From NCBI RefSeq assembly GCF_015686695.1, contig NZ_JADPMR010000001.1, positions 2,914,001 to 2,978,000 of the forward strand: 64,000 nucleotides of DNA. The letters are read 5' to 3'. The first letter of the stretch is position 1. Each line of letters starts with the position of its first letter. Of this stretch, positions 44,315-52,715 are shown one piece after another. The DNA is from Vibrio nitrifigilis (GTDB taxonomy: Bacteria; Pseudomonadota; Gammaproteobacteria; Enterobacterales; Vibrionaceae). Under the pieces are notes generated by a model, which searched no databases, was not told the origin of the DNA, and was given only the letters and a program-made list of their open reading frames with translations. A program made the translations under genes and the position numbers.

Positions 44315-44377
44315 ATTTGTAATTTAGATAAAAATAAATCGCGCTCAGTCTAATTTTAGCGGAGCGTATCATACGTG

Positions 44378-44428
44378 AACCAAGCGGTTTAATTAGTGTA
44401 AAAGCTAGTTACTGCTTGGTTTTGTTTT
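44378..44428 (+). terminator. Terminator of alaS
   Basis: AACCAAGCGGT pairs with ACTGCTTGGTT (one G-U pair; 44378-44388, 44411-44421), followed by TTGTTTTT. The loop is 22 nt. It lies in the leader region of lysC, where attenuation is a less likely alternative. Confidence 0.7.
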
Positions 44429-44510
44429 TGCTACTACGTAATCGATAATCAATTAGTTGATTAAGGTGTTTTAGTTTTAAGAAGACTTTGTCTTAGGAAG
44501 GTGGATAACG

Positions 44511-45698
44511 GTGAAAAAGCCCCTTATCGTGCAAAAGTTTGGTGGTACATCTGTGGGTTCAATTGAACGAATCCATGCTGTTGCTGAACACATCATTAAA
44601 GCGAAAAATGATGGTAATCAAGTTGTGGTTGTGGTTTCAGCAATGTCTGGTGAAACCAATCGTTTGTTAGGTTTATCCCAGCAAATAGATAGCGTGCCAA
44701 CGGCACGAGAACTTGATGTTTTGCTCTCTGCTGGTGAACAAGTATCAATGGCTCTTGTGGCTATGACTCTTAATAAATTAGGGTATTCAGCTCGTTCACT
44801 AACCGGAGCTCAAGCGAATATTGTGACAGATAATCTGCACAATGACGCGACGATTAAACATATTGATCCACAAGTTATTAATAGATTACTAGAACAAGAT
44901 CACATAGTTGTGGTTGCTGGTTTTCAAGGGGTCAATGAAAATGGGGATATCACAACACTTGGCCGTGGCGGTTCAGATACAACAGCGGTTACGCTGGCTG
45001 GAGCCTTGCAAGCGGATGAGTGTCAGATTTTCACCGATGTAGATGGTATTTATACGTGTGATCCAAGAGTTGTTCCGAGTGCTCGGAAGTTAGATGAGAT
45101 AGATTTCCCATCAATGGAAGAGATGGCTCGTAAGGGCGCTAAAGTACTGCATCTGCCATGCGTACAATATGCTTGGGCACACAAAGTACCGCTACGAGTA
45201 CTATCCTCTTTCGAAATGAATAAAGGCAGTTTAGTTAAAGGTGAAGTGGGCTCTAAGTCTATCTGTGGAATTGCATTGCAACGAGACATGGCAATTGTTC
45301 GTGTTGATACTACTTCTTTGTCGAGTTTGACCAGTCAGTGTCAAATGTTAGGTATTGACGTATGGAATGTGATCGAGGAAGCAGAATGGGCAGGAGTGGT
45401 GATAAAACACGACGCTTGTGCGAAATTAGCGCTGGTTTTCAGCGATAAAATCCGTAACACTGAGACTGTGAGTTTATTAACCACGGTAGGTTTACAAGCA
45501 CCACGACTCGTTAATGACTTTTATCAGTTATTAACTGGAAATACGATTGATGTACGTTATATTTCAACCACGACTCAGTCCGTTATGTTCACTTTAGTTC
45601 CGCACGATATCGATCGAGCTGCTAACTTATTACATAATGCTTATCTAGCAACAGATGATTTGATGTCTAACCAAGCTAAGCAAGTTATCTTGGGTTAA
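44511..45698 (+). CDS. lysC: Aspartate kinase (lysC-type, monofunctional)
   Basis: A 395-residue aspartokinase, first enzyme of the Lys/Thr/Met pathway. The kinase domain begins VQKFGGTSVGS and contains GRGGSDTTAVTLAGAL and the FTDVDGIYTCDPR block; two ACT regulatory domains follow (about 255-395). It starts at GTG 44511 with AGGAAGG upstream. Position between alaS and csrA matches V. cholerae. Feedback by lysine is likely from the family but not provable from sequence. Confidence 0.92.
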   Translation: MKKPLIVQKFGGTSVGSIERIHAVAEHIIKAKNDGNQVVVVVSAMSGETNRLLGLSQQIDSVPTARELDVLLSAGEQVSMALVAMTLNKLGYSARSLTGAQANIVTDNLHNDATIKHIDPQVINRLLEQDHIVVVAGFQGVNENGDITTLGRGGSDTTAVTLAGALQADECQIFTDVDGIYTCDPRVVPSARKLDEIDFPSMEEMARKGAKVLHLPCVQYAWAHKVPLRVLSSFEMNKGSLVKGEVGSKSICGIALQRDMAIVRVDTTSLSSLTSQCQMLGIDVWNVIEEAEWAGVVIKHDACAKLALVFSDKIRNTETVSLLTTVGLQAPRLVNDFYQLLTGNTIDVRYISTTTQSVMFTLVPHDIDRAANLLHNAYLATDDLMSNQAKQVILG

Positions 45699-45788
45699 AG
45701 GGCTATTTTCGAGAGTTTACCGAAATATAACTTTTGATCGATAATAACGTAGTTGCAATAAAAACAGAGATTACTCAAGGAGCATAGA

Positions 45789-45986
45789 ATGCTAATTTTG
45801 ACTCGCCGTGTTGGCGAAACACTCATGATCGGTGATGAAGTGACGGTCACAGTACTAGGCGTTAAAGGTAACCAAGTTCGTATTGGTGTAAACGCACCCA
45901 AAGAAGTATCAGTACACCGTGAAGAAATCTACATGCGCATTCAAGCAGAAAAAGGTAACGGTAACGTTGCATCAGGCAACTACTAA
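45789..45986 (+). CDS. csrA: Carbon storage regulator CsrA
   Basis: A 65-residue RNA-binding regulator starting MLILTRRVGETLMIGDEVTV, with the GVNAPKEVSVHREEIY RNA-contact region including the conserved VHREE Arg. It binds GGA motifs in mRNA leaders and is titrated by CsrB-type sRNAs. AAGGAG precedes the ATG. Terminator follows, then the tRNA array, as in E. coli. Confidence 0.98.
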   Translation: MLILTRRVGETLMIGDEVTVTVLGVKGNQVRIGVNAPKEVSVHREEIYMRIQAEKGNGNVASGNY

Positions 45987-45996
45987 CTATCTAAAG

Positions 45997-46024
45997 AGGC
46001 TGACAGTTTTTGTCAGCCTTTTTT
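45997..46024 (+). terminator. Terminator of csrA
   Basis: AGGCTGACA/TGTCAGCCT (45997-46005, 46011-46019) followed by TTTTTTG. Confidence 0.93.
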
Positions 46025-46169
46025 GTTTTTAAGGTGATTTAGTTTGCGGAAAAGAGCAAATTCACACCGCTTTGATTAAATACCCAACGGTTAAGCGTTT
46101 TTTTACTATTTTTACCAAGAAAATGTTTGACATATTTTTGGTAAATCGTAATATGTGCCTCCGCAAGAC

Positions 46170-46262
46170 GGTGAGGTGGCCGAGAGGCCGAAGGCGCTCC
46201 CCTGCTAAGGGAGTATACGGTTTGTAGCCGTATCGAGGGTTCGAATCCCTCCCTCACCGCCA
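46170..46262 (+). tRNA. tRNA-Ser (GCT), copy 1
   Basis: 93 nt with a long variable arm; acceptor GGTGAGG/CCTCACC, anticodon GCT in the loop CTGCTAA, encoded CCA at 46260-46262. Matches E. coli serV, also located after csrA. Confidence 0.95.
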
Positions 46263-46301
46263 TTCTTGCACTGCTTATCAATTAGCATGAAAGCAGATAG
46301 T

Positions 46302-46378
46302 GCGCCTGTAGCTCAGCTGGATAGAGTACCTGGCTACGAACCAGGCGGTCAGAGGTTCGAATCCTCTCAGGCGCACCA
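46302..46378 (+). tRNA. tRNA-Arg (ACG), copy 1
   Basis: 77 nt, acceptor GCGCCTG/CAGGCGC, anticodon ACG (read as ICG after TadA editing), encoded CCA. Like the E. coli argV/Y/Z/Q genes. Confidence 0.95.
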
Positions 46379-46404
46379 TATTCTTATGAATATGATCAAA
46401 AGAC

Positions 46405-46497
46405 GGTGAGGTGGCCGAGAGGCCGAAGGCGCTCCCCTGCTAAGGGAGTATACGGTTTGTAGCCGTATCGAGGGTTCGAATCCCTCCCTCACCGCCA
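46405..46497 (+). tRNA. tRNA-Ser (GCT), copy 2
   Basis: 93 nt, identical in sequence to copy 1, so the Ser-Arg pair has been duplicated; encoded CCA at 46495-46497. Confidence 0.95.
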
Positions 46498-46562
46498 TTT
46501 TTGACCTAAGGTCAATTTTTTTGGTCCATAAGAATGTTTTTGTGATGTAGATCACACGTTGT

Positions 46563-46639
46563 GCGCCTGTAGCTCAGCTGGATAGAGTACCTGGCTACGA
46601 ACCAGGCGGTCAGAGGTTCGAATCCTCTCAGGCGCACCA
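46563..46639 (+). tRNA. tRNA-Arg (ACG), copy 2
   Basis: 77 nt, identical to copy 1, encoded CCA. Its upstream spacer is unlike those of later copies. Confidence 0.95.
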
Positions 46640-46730
46640 TTATTCAATCGGGAAGATGTATTTAGCGATATAACTTCTTGATACGAGAAAGGGTAATGCC
46701 CTGATGTTACTTGGTAATATCGAAAACAGT

Positions 46731-46807
46731 GCGTCTGTAGCTCAGCTGGATAGAGTACCTGGCTACGAACCAGGCGGTCAGAGGTTCGAATCCTCTCAGG
46801 CGCACCA
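46731..46807 (+). tRNA. tRNA-Arg (ACG), copy 3, U4-G69 variant
   Basis: 77 nt; differs from the other copies by T at position 4 (GCGTCTG), giving a U-G wobble in the acceptor stem with the unchanged CAGGCGC. Otherwise intact with CCA. Confidence 0.94.
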
Positions 46808-46900
46808 CTATTGATTGAGAAGATATGATTTAGGGTTATAATTTCTCGATGTAATTTAAAGGGTAATGCCCTGATGTTACTTGGTAATATCGAAAACAGT

Positions 46901-46977
46901 GCGCCTGTAGCTCAGCTGGATAGAGTACCTGGCTACGAACCAGGCGGTCAGAGGTTCGAATCCTCTCAGGCGCACCA
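46901..46977 (+). tRNA. tRNA-Arg (ACG), copy 4
   Basis: 77 nt, identical to copy 1; begins exactly 170 bp after copy 3. Confidence 0.95.
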
Positions 46978-47070
46978 CTATTGATTGAGAAGATATGATT
47001 TAGGGTTATAATTTCTCGATGTAATTTAAAGGGTAATGCCCTGATATTACTTAGTGATATCGAAAACAGT

Positions 47071-47147
47071 GCGCCTGTAGCTCAGCTGGATAGAGTACCT
47101 GGCTACGAACCAGGCGGTCAGAGGTTCGAATCCTCTCAGGCGCACCA
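47071..47147 (+). tRNA. tRNA-Arg (ACG), copy 5
   Basis: 77 nt, identical to copy 1; begins exactly 170 bp after copy 4. Confidence 0.95.
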
Positions 47148-47240
47148 TTATTGATTGAGAAGATATGCTTTAGGGGTATAATTTCTCGATGTGATTTAAA
47201 GGGTAATGCCCTGATGTTACTTAGTGATATCGAAAACAGT

Positions 47241-47317
47241 GCGCCTGTAGCTCAGCTGGATAGAGTACCTGGCTACGAACCAGGCGGTCAGAGGTTCGAA
47301 TCCTCTCAGGCGCACCA
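47241..47317 (+). tRNA. tRNA-Arg (ACG), copy 6
   Basis: 77 nt, identical to copy 1; begins exactly 170 bp after copy 5. Confidence 0.95.
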
Positions 47318-47410
47318 CTATTGATTGAGAAGATATGATTTAGGGTTATAATTTCTCGATGTAATATAAAGGGTAATGCCCTGATATTACTTAGTGATAT
47401 CGAAAACAGT

Positions 47411-47487
47411 GCGCCTGTAGCTCAGCTGGATAGAGTACCTGGCTACGAACCAGGCGGTCAGAGGTTCGAATCCTCTCAGGCGTACCA
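47411..47487 (+). tRNA. tRNA-Arg (ACG), copy 7, G1-U72 variant
   Basis: 77 nt; the 3' acceptor strand reads CAGGCGT, so pair 1-72 is G-U instead of G-C. CCA is encoded. Last gene of the array, followed by a terminator. Confidence 0.94.
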
Positions 47488-47496
47488 TCATTGATA

Positions 47497-47527
47497 AAAA
47501 GCCTCACAGAAATGTGAGGCTTTTTTT
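47497..47527 (+). terminator. Terminator of the tRNA array
   Basis: AAAAGCCTCACA/TGTGAGGCTTTT (47497-47508, 47513-47524) with a GAAA tetraloop and a run of seven T. Confidence 0.95.
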
Positions 47528-47569
47528 ATGCTTCATTTTCTTATCCGTAGATTCTTCACTCTTCATTCC

Positions 47570-47613
47570 TCACAAAATTGAATACTCTTGGTTAAACGTT
47601 AACCGTTTTGTGA
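47570..47613 (+). promoter_or_regulatory. Nested dyad upstream of oadG, possible operator
   Basis: An outer inverted repeat TCACAAAA (47570-47577)/TTTTGTGA (47606-47613) encloses an inner perfect one, GGTTAA-ACG-TTAACC (47590-47604). There is no T-tract. The symmetry suggests one or two DNA-binding sites in the oad promoter; the half-site order is the reverse of a CRP site, so CRP is not suggested. Confidence 0.45.
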
Positions 47614-47690
47614 TGGTGGTGAAGAAAATATTTCACTGTTTATGGATAAATAGCAGGCGTGTATTTCGTTTTATTCCAACGTTTGTAGAA

Positions 47691-47713
47691 CGTTATCTTA
47701 TATCTAGATAACG
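47691..47713 (+). promoter_or_regulatory. Hairpin in the oadG leader
   Basis: CGTTATCT/AGATAACG (47691-47698, 47706-47713) with a 7-nt loop, ending 21 bases before the oadG start codon and just upstream of its AAGGA ribosome-binding site. Confidence 0.4.
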
Positions 47714-47734
47714 CCTTCATGATAAGGATCTTAC

Positions 47735-48004
47735 ATGACGAATATCGGAAACCTGCTCACTGATGCAGTGACACTTATGTGCACTGGGATGATCGTTGTT
47801 TTTCTATTTTTGACAGTGTTGGTTTATGTCGTACAGCTCATGTCGAAACTGTTACCTAAAGAATCCCCACCTTCCTTTTCTACCGAACCTACGATGAATC
47901 AGGTTTCCTCTTCATCTCTTGATCCTAAAGTGATAGCGGCTATATCTACCGCCATTCATCAGTATCGAACATCTTCGCAAAATAAAACAGACAAGGAGAT
48001 ATAA
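47735..48004 (+). CDS. oadG: Oxaloacetate decarboxylase gamma subunit OadG
   Basis: An 89-residue membrane subunit: one N-terminal membrane helix (about 12-38) and a soluble tail (about 45-89) that in the family binds zinc and the alpha subunit. It nucleates the OadGAB complex, which couples oxaloacetate decarboxylation to sodium export. ATAAGGA precedes the ATG. oadA follows after two bases. Confidence 0.92.
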   Translation: MTNIGNLLTDAVTLMCTGMIVVFLFLTVLVYVVQLMSKLLPKESPPSFSTEPTMNQVSSSSLDPKVIAAISTAIHQYRTSSQNKTDKEI

Positions 48005-48006
48005 GA

Positions 48007-49794
48007 ATGTCTAAACCTTTAGCGGTTACCGATGTGGTATTGCGTGATGCCCATCAGTCATTGTTTGCAACTCGTATGAGAGTTGAAGATATGTTGCCGA
48101 TTGCCCAAGCATTGGACAAGGTTGGCTATTGGTCATTGGAAACTTGGGGCGGGGCAACATTTGATTCATGTATCCGCTTTCTTGGTGAAGATCCTTGGGA
48201 ACGCTTAAGGTTGTTAAAAAAAGCGATGCCAAATACACGGATGCAAATGCTATTGCGTGGACAGAATCTATTAGGTTATCGCCATTATGCGGATGATGTT
48301 GTGGCTAAGTTTGTTGAACGAGCCCATAGCAATGGTATGGATGTATTCCGCATTTTCGATGCGATGAATGATGTTCGTAATTTTCAACAAGCAGTGAAAG
48401 CGACTATCGATGTCGGTGGGCATGCTCAAGGCACGTTGTCATATACGATCAGTCCCGTTCATAACGTTGATACTTGGGTGGATTTAGCCAAACGCCTGGA
48501 AGACCTCGGATGCCATTCTTTGTGCATTAAAGATATGTCGGGTCTACTTAAGCCTTATGTTGCTGAAGAAATTATTACGCGTATTAAGGCTTCCTGTAAT
48601 GTCCCTCTGGCGTTGCACTGTCATGCAACGACCGGGCTTTCTACTGCCACTGCGATAAAATCTATCGAGTCTGGTGTTGATATACTCGATACGGCAATCT
48701 CGTCCATGAGCCAGACTTATGGGCATACACCAACAGAGACGGTTGTAGCAATGCTTGAAGGAACTGAGCGTGATACAGGATTAAAACTGCAAGATCTAGA
48801 ACCGATCGCTGCTTATTTTAGAGATGTGCGAAAAAAATATGCGCAATTTGAAGGTCAGCTAAAAGGTGTTGATTCGCGAATTCTTATCGCCCAAGTTCCT
48901 GGTGGTATGCTGACTAATATGGAACGGCAATTGAAGGAGCAAGGGGCTGCTGATCGTTTAGATGAAGTGTTAGATGAAATCCCCAAAGTTAGAAAAGACT
49001 TAGGATATATTCCGTTAGTGACTCCAACCTCGCAGATCGTAGGGACTCAATCTGTCTTGAACGTATTAACCGGAGAGCGTTATAAAAGTATCACCAAAGA
49101 AACCGCTGGCGTTCTTAAAGGTGAATATGGAGCGTCTCCTGCGCCAGTCAATGAAGAGTTAAAACAGAAAGTGTTAGCTGGTGCACAAGCGATCACTTGC
49201 CGCCCGGCTGATTGTCTTGAACCGGAAATGGAACATCTATCAGCAGAGCTAAAACAAAAAGCCCAAGCAGATGGCATTTCCCTAGCAAAAGATGAGGTCG
49301 ATGATGTCCTTACTTACGCTCTTTTCCCTCAAGTCGGTCTTAAATTTCTAAAAAATCGCGGTAATCCAAGTGCATTTGAGCCTGTTCCTACTGCAAAGGC
49401 AGTCGCTACTGTCGCTCCTAATCAAACTGCGCCTAAGGTTGGAGTTGAAAGTTATAGCGTGCGAGTCGATGGTCAGGTGTTTGATGTTGAAGTGGGGCCT
49501 AGAGGTGAACTCACTTCCGTAACCCCTGCGGTGACAACGCCTCAACAACCTCAAGTCTCACCTGCTCCTGTTTCTACTCAGGAAGTCCCTGTTACTGCCC
49601 CTCTTGCTGGGAATATTTTTAAAATCAATGTTCAAGTAGGTGGGCAAGTGAGTGAAGGCGATGTTCTACTTGTGCTTGAAGCCATGAAGATGGAAACAGA
49701 AATTAGAGCAGCTCAAGGTGGTCAGGTTTCCTCTATTTTAGTAAAAGAAGGCGATGCTGTTTCAGTTGGGGCACCTCTGTTGAATCTGGCTTAG
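48007..49794 (+). CDS. oadA: Oxaloacetate decarboxylase alpha subunit OadA (biotin protein)
   Basis: A 595-residue carboxyltransferase that moves CO2 from oxaloacetate to biotin. The TIM-barrel domain (about 1-290) has LRDAHQSLFATRMR and the zinc-binding LHCHATTG; an association domain (about 300-450) and a Pro/Ala/Thr/Gln-rich linker (about 465-525) follow; the biotinyl domain ends the protein with EAMKMETE, K561 being the biotinylation site. ACAAGGAG precedes the ATG. Confidence 0.97.
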   Translation: MSKPLAVTDVVLRDAHQSLFATRMRVEDMLPIAQALDKVGYWSLETWGGATFDSCIRFLGEDPWERLRLLKKAMPNTRMQMLLRGQNLLGYRHYADDVVAKFVERAHSNGMDVFRIFDAMNDVRNFQQAVKATIDVGGHAQGTLSYTISPVHNVDTWVDLAKRLEDLGCHSLCIKDMSGLLKPYVAEEIITRIKASCNVPLALHCHATTGLSTATAIKSIESGVDILDTAISSMSQTYGHTPTETVVAMLEGTERDTGLKLQDLEPIAAYFRDVRKKYAQFEGQLKGVDSRILIAQVPGGMLTNMERQLKEQGAADRLDEVLDEIPKVRKDLGYIPLVTPTSQIVGTQSVLNVLTGERYKSITKETAGVLKGEYGASPAPVNEELKQKVLAGAQAITCRPADCLEPEMEHLSAELKQKAQADGISLAKDEVDDVLTYALFPQVGLKFLKNRGNPSAFEPVPTAKAVATVAPNQTAPKVGVESYSVRVDGQVFDVEVGPRGELTSVTPAVTTPQQPQVSPAPVSTQEVPVTAPLAGNIFKINVQVGGQVSEGDVLLVLEAMKMETEIRAAQGGQVSSILVKEGDAVSVGAPLLNLA

Positions 49795-49803
49795 GAGGCC
49801 GAT

Positions 49804-50934
49804 ATGGACGGATTATTGACTTTATGGGCTGAAACGGGAATCGCTAACTTCCAGTTAGGTCAAATAGTGATGATCTTAGTGGGCTGCTTATTACTGTTTC
49901 TCGCCATTCATAAAGGATTCGAACCGTTATTATTATTGCCCATTGGTTTCGGTGCTATTTTGGCGAATATACCTAACGGCGGTTTCACTGAGCCTGGAGG
50001 TGTACTCTACTATATCTATCATGCAGGGATAGCAACAGGGATCTTCCCCTTACTGATATTCATGGGGGTAGGGGCATTAACGGATTTCGGGGCGTTAATT
50101 GCGAACCCTAAAACCTTGTGGTTAGGTGCCGCTGCACAATTAGGTATTTTTGCCACCTTGTTTGGGGCGGTGATACTGAATCTAGTACCGGGAATGGAAT
50201 TTTCACTTGCTGATGCTTCATCGATTGCAATTATCGGTGGTGCTGATGGACCCACGGCTATTTTCTTAGCGAGTCGTTTGTCTCCAGATTTACTAGGAGC
50301 GATTGCTGTTGCAGCTTATAGCTATATGGCTCTGGTACCTATCATTCAGCCTCCAATCATGAAGCTTCTTACGACTAAGCAAGAGCGCACGATTCAAATG
50401 GCTCAATTGCGTCATGTGAGTAAGTTAGAAAAAATGTGCTTTCCTCTGATGGTGTTGTTAATGGCGTTGTTATTTTTGCCATCATCCACACCTTTAGTGG
50501 GCATGTTTTGCTTAGGGAATTTAATGCGTGAGTCTGGTGTTGTGGATCGATTATCAAAAACAGCTCAAAACGAGTTGATCAACACGGTGACTATCTTTCT
50601 TGGACTTGGGGTCGGCTCTAAGTTGCAAGCTGATAAGTTTCTTAATGTGGAAACCTTGGGAATTCTGCTGTTAGGTGCGATTGCGTTCAGTATCGGTACC
50701 GCTGGGGGCGTTATGATGGCGAAGTTACTCAATAAAGTCTCTAAAGATCCCATTAATCCACTTATTGGAGCGGCCGGCGTTTCTGCGGTGCCAATGGCCG
50801 CTCGAGTTGTGAATAAAGAAGGATTAAAAGAGAACCCACAAAATTTCCTACTCATGCATGCCATGGGACCTAATGTTGCTGGTGTATTGGGGTCTGCTGT
50901 CGCCGCTGGCATATTGTTAGCGTTGGTTGGGTAG
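49804..50934 (+). CDS. oadB: Oxaloacetate decarboxylase beta subunit OadB (sodium pump)
   Basis: A 376-residue polytopic membrane protein that decarboxylates carboxybiotin and pumps Na+. The conserved segment ADASSIAIIGGADGPTAIFL (near 138-158) contains the key Asp residues, and GAAGVSAVPMAARV (near 320) is also typical. AGGAGG lies upstream of the ATG. Order oadG-oadA-oadB and location near csrA match the first oad operon of V. cholerae rather than the citrate-linked one. Confidence 0.96.
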   Translation: MDGLLTLWAETGIANFQLGQIVMILVGCLLLFLAIHKGFEPLLLLPIGFGAILANIPNGGFTEPGGVLYYIYHAGIATGIFPLLIFMGVGALTDFGALIANPKTLWLGAAAQLGIFATLFGAVILNLVPGMEFSLADASSIAIIGGADGPTAIFLASRLSPDLLGAIAVAAYSYMALVPIIQPPIMKLLTTKQERTIQMAQLRHVSKLEKMCFPLMVLLMALLFLPSSTPLVGMFCLGNLMRESGVVDRLSKTAQNELINTVTIFLGLGVGSKLQADKFLNVETLGILLLGAIAFSIGTAGGVMMAKLLNKVSKDPINPLIGAAGVSAVPMAARVVNKEGLKENPQNFLLMHAMGPNVAGVLGSAVAAGILLALVG

Positions 50935-51032
50935 ATATTTATCAGCATGCTGGTGTCTAAGTCTGATGGCTGACTGGTTTTTTGCTTAGCAACTGAGCAG
51001 ATTTGGGTATAAGTATAAATTGGTATATATTC

Positions 51033-51058
51033 AAAGGGATGCCCAGACATCCCTTTTT
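51033..51058 (+). terminator. Terminator of oadGAB
   Basis: AAAGGGATG/CATCCCTTT (51033-51041, 51048-51056) with a 6-nt loop followed by TT. It lies ahead of the next gene's start, excluding a longer form of that gene. Confidence 0.88.
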
Positions 51059-51083
51059 ATGTTGCTACGACAGGGAACCAGAT

Positions 51084-52034
51084 ATGGAAAATAAACAGGT
51101 CGCAATTTCACACTTTGGGGGCACTGAAGTGTTAGAGATGCAAACATCCGAGATTCCAGAGCCAAAAGATGGTGAGGTGTTAGTTAAAGTTGCCTATGCC
51201 GGTGTTAATCCGATAGATGTAAAAACTAGAGCGGGGATTGGCTGGGCTGCTGAACAGAATAAGGATAACTTACCGTGGGTTCCTGGTTATGACATTTCTG
51301 GTCAAGTCGTGAAAGCAGGCAGCAATGCTGAGTTGTTTAATATCGGAGCTAACGTAGCCGGTTTTATTGGCTTTCCTGTGCAAGGAGGTGGTTACAGCCA
51401 GTATCTTTGTGTACCAGAAACAGAATTGAGTTTAGTACCTGATTCTGTCACTTTAGAGGCGGCGGCGGTACTTCCTCTAGCCGGGCAGACTGCTGCTCAG
51501 GCTTTAAATAAAGCTCAAGTGCAAGAGGGGGATCGAGTTCTTATATTGGCTGGTGCTGGTGGTGTTGGCCATATTGCAGTGCAAATAGCGGTTGCTGCCA
51601 AAGCAGAAGTCTATACCAGTTGCAGTGAAGATAATCTTGATTACTTAGCGACATTAGGTGCACATGCTATTAACTATAACTTTGCTCCAGTTTCACAACG
51701 ATTAGAGCAGGTTGATGTATTAATAGATTTAGTGGGTGGTGATGCCGCACTGGATGCATTGAAATGCCTGAGTGATGATGCTCGTGTGATTACCGTTCCC
51801 ACTATTACTGCAGAATTGATCTGTGAAAAGGCAAAATTGCTAGGATTTGATGCATCAGGTATTTTGGTTGATCCCAACAAGGAACAGTTAGATACCATGC
51901 TTTACATGGTGAGTGTTGGGCTGTTAAAAACTGAAATTTATCATATATACCCATTAACTGAAGCAGATAAAGCGCATCAGCAAATTGAGACTGGCCATAC
52001 CCGAGGGAAGGTACTCCTTGATATGAAATGCTAG
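51084..52034 (+). CDS. Zinc-independent NADP-dependent alcohol dehydrogenase / quinone oxidoreductase-like protein
   Basis: A 316-residue medium-chain dehydrogenase/reductase of the quinone oxidoreductase branch. The GroES-like domain (about 1-120) includes YAGVNPIDVKTRAG; the Rossmann domain has AGAGGVGHIAVQIA (near 152). Catalytic zinc cysteines are absent, which fits QOR/enoyl reductase members. I start at ATG 51084 (MENKQVAISHFGG). Its end overlaps yqaA by 7 bp. Substrate unknown. Confidence 0.85.
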   Translation: MENKQVAISHFGGTEVLEMQTSEIPEPKDGEVLVKVAYAGVNPIDVKTRAGIGWAAEQNKDNLPWVPGYDISGQVVKAGSNAELFNIGANVAGFIGFPVQGGGYSQYLCVPETELSLVPDSVTLEAAAVLPLAGQTAAQALNKAQVQEGDRVLILAGAGGVGHIAVQIAVAAKAEVYTSCSEDNLDYLATLGAHAINYNFAPVSQRLEQVDVLIDLVGGDAALDALKCLSDDARVITVPTITAELICEKAKLLGFDASGILVDPNKEQLDTMLYMVSVGLLKTEIYHIYPLTEADKAHQQIETGHTRGKVLLDMKC

Positions 52035-52495
52035 ATTGGTTCAACTCCGGATTTTCCGAATTATGGTGGTATTTTTCTGGTTCAGCTCTTTGGGTACTGT
52101 TTTTTAGTGGATTTTTAAGTGCTACTTTATTGCCTGGTGGCTCGGAAGCGGCGTTCATTGCGACCCTATCCCTACACCAATATCCAGCGGGTATTGCCGT
52201 TGTGATCGCTACAGTAGGTAATACGTTAGGAGGTCTTACCAATTATTTGCTTGGGCGGTGGCTCCCTAAACCTAAAATGAATAAACCTTATATCGTACGT
52301 TCTATTGCTTGGTTAGAACGGTATGGTTATTGGGCACTTTTACTCAGTTGGTTACCGGTTATCGGCGATCCCTTGTGCCTTGCTGCTGGTTGGTTAAGAG
52401 TTCATTTAGGTTTATCGACGGTGATGATCGCATTAGGAAAAGCACTTCGATATGGCTTGCTAGCCGCACTGTATTTAGGGCTATTTTCCTCCTAA
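52028..52495 (+). CDS. yqaA: YqaA family (DedA/SNARE-associated) inner membrane protein
   Basis: A 155-residue membrane protein with about four hydrophobic segments and the DedA-type block LPGGSEAAFIATL plus LGNTLGGLTNYLLGR-like GNTLGGLTNYLLGRW. E. coli yqaA is also next to gshA, so the neighbourhood supports the name. The molecular role is not established; DedA relatives act as lipid scramblases or flippases. It overlaps the preceding gene. Confidence 0.88.
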   Translation: MLDWFNSGFSELWWYFSGSALWVLFFSGFLSATLLPGGSEAAFIATLSLHQYPAGIAVVIATVGNTLGGLTNYLLGRWLPKPKMNKPYIVRSIAWLERYGYWALLLSWLPVIGDPLCLAAGWLRVHLGLSTVMIALGKALRYGLLAALYLGLFSS

Positions 52496-52610
52496 GTTGG
52501 ATTTCTGATGCATGTTAGTTCTTTCTTCAACAAGTTTTCCGTACATTTTGTTCAAAAAAAACGATAGCCAACCAGCACATTTATTAAGTAGCATAACGCC
52601 CCAGAGTTCT

Positions 52611-52715
52611 ATCTAGTGGATAGGTGAGTAGGGGGTATGCCATCATATTTTCATTATGTAAAACAATTTGAACGATGAAGTATGCCTAGAACCGATTTGA
52701 AATCGCCCACTAGAT
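52611..52715 (+). promoter_or_regulatory. Inverted repeat in the gshA leader region
   Basis: ATCTAGTGG (52611-52619) and CCACTAGAT (52707-52715) are exact reverse complements 87 bp apart within the 295-bp yqaA-gshA gap; TATGCC also occurs twice between them (52637 and 52681 areas). They could close a structured leader or be two regulator sites. Confidence 0.35.

Larger units (their letters stand above)
46731..47487 (+). repeat. Tandem 170-bp repeat units, each one tRNA-Arg gene plus a 93-bp spacer
   Basis: Five tRNA-Arg genes start at 46731, 46901, 47071, 47241 and 47411. The four 93-bp spacers differ at only a few positions, and each ends with the block AATATCGAAAACAGT or GATATCGAAAACAGT. 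Each contains a small dyad GTAAT-N8-ATTAC (or GTTAC). The array looks like recent unequal-crossover amplification within one transcript. Confidence 0.93.

Noticed and set aside
44315..44510. Lysine riboswitch upstream of lysC
   Set aside because: The 196-nt gap is mostly the alaS terminator, and I could not recognise the conserved lysine-aptamer core; a covariance-model search would settle it.
46039..46555. Two short minus-strand frames encoding the same peptide (MAVREGFEPSIRLQ...)
   Set aside because: They are the antisense of the two tRNA-Ser genes, a well-known false prediction.
46730..47490. Regular direct repeats resembling a CRISPR array
   Set aside because: The repeated units are tRNA-Arg genes with near-identical spacers; the spacers are not unique sequences and no cas gene is present.
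47514..47711. 65-residue frame after the tRNA array
   Set aside because: It begins inside the terminator stem, has no ribosome-binding site and covers the oadG promoter dyads.
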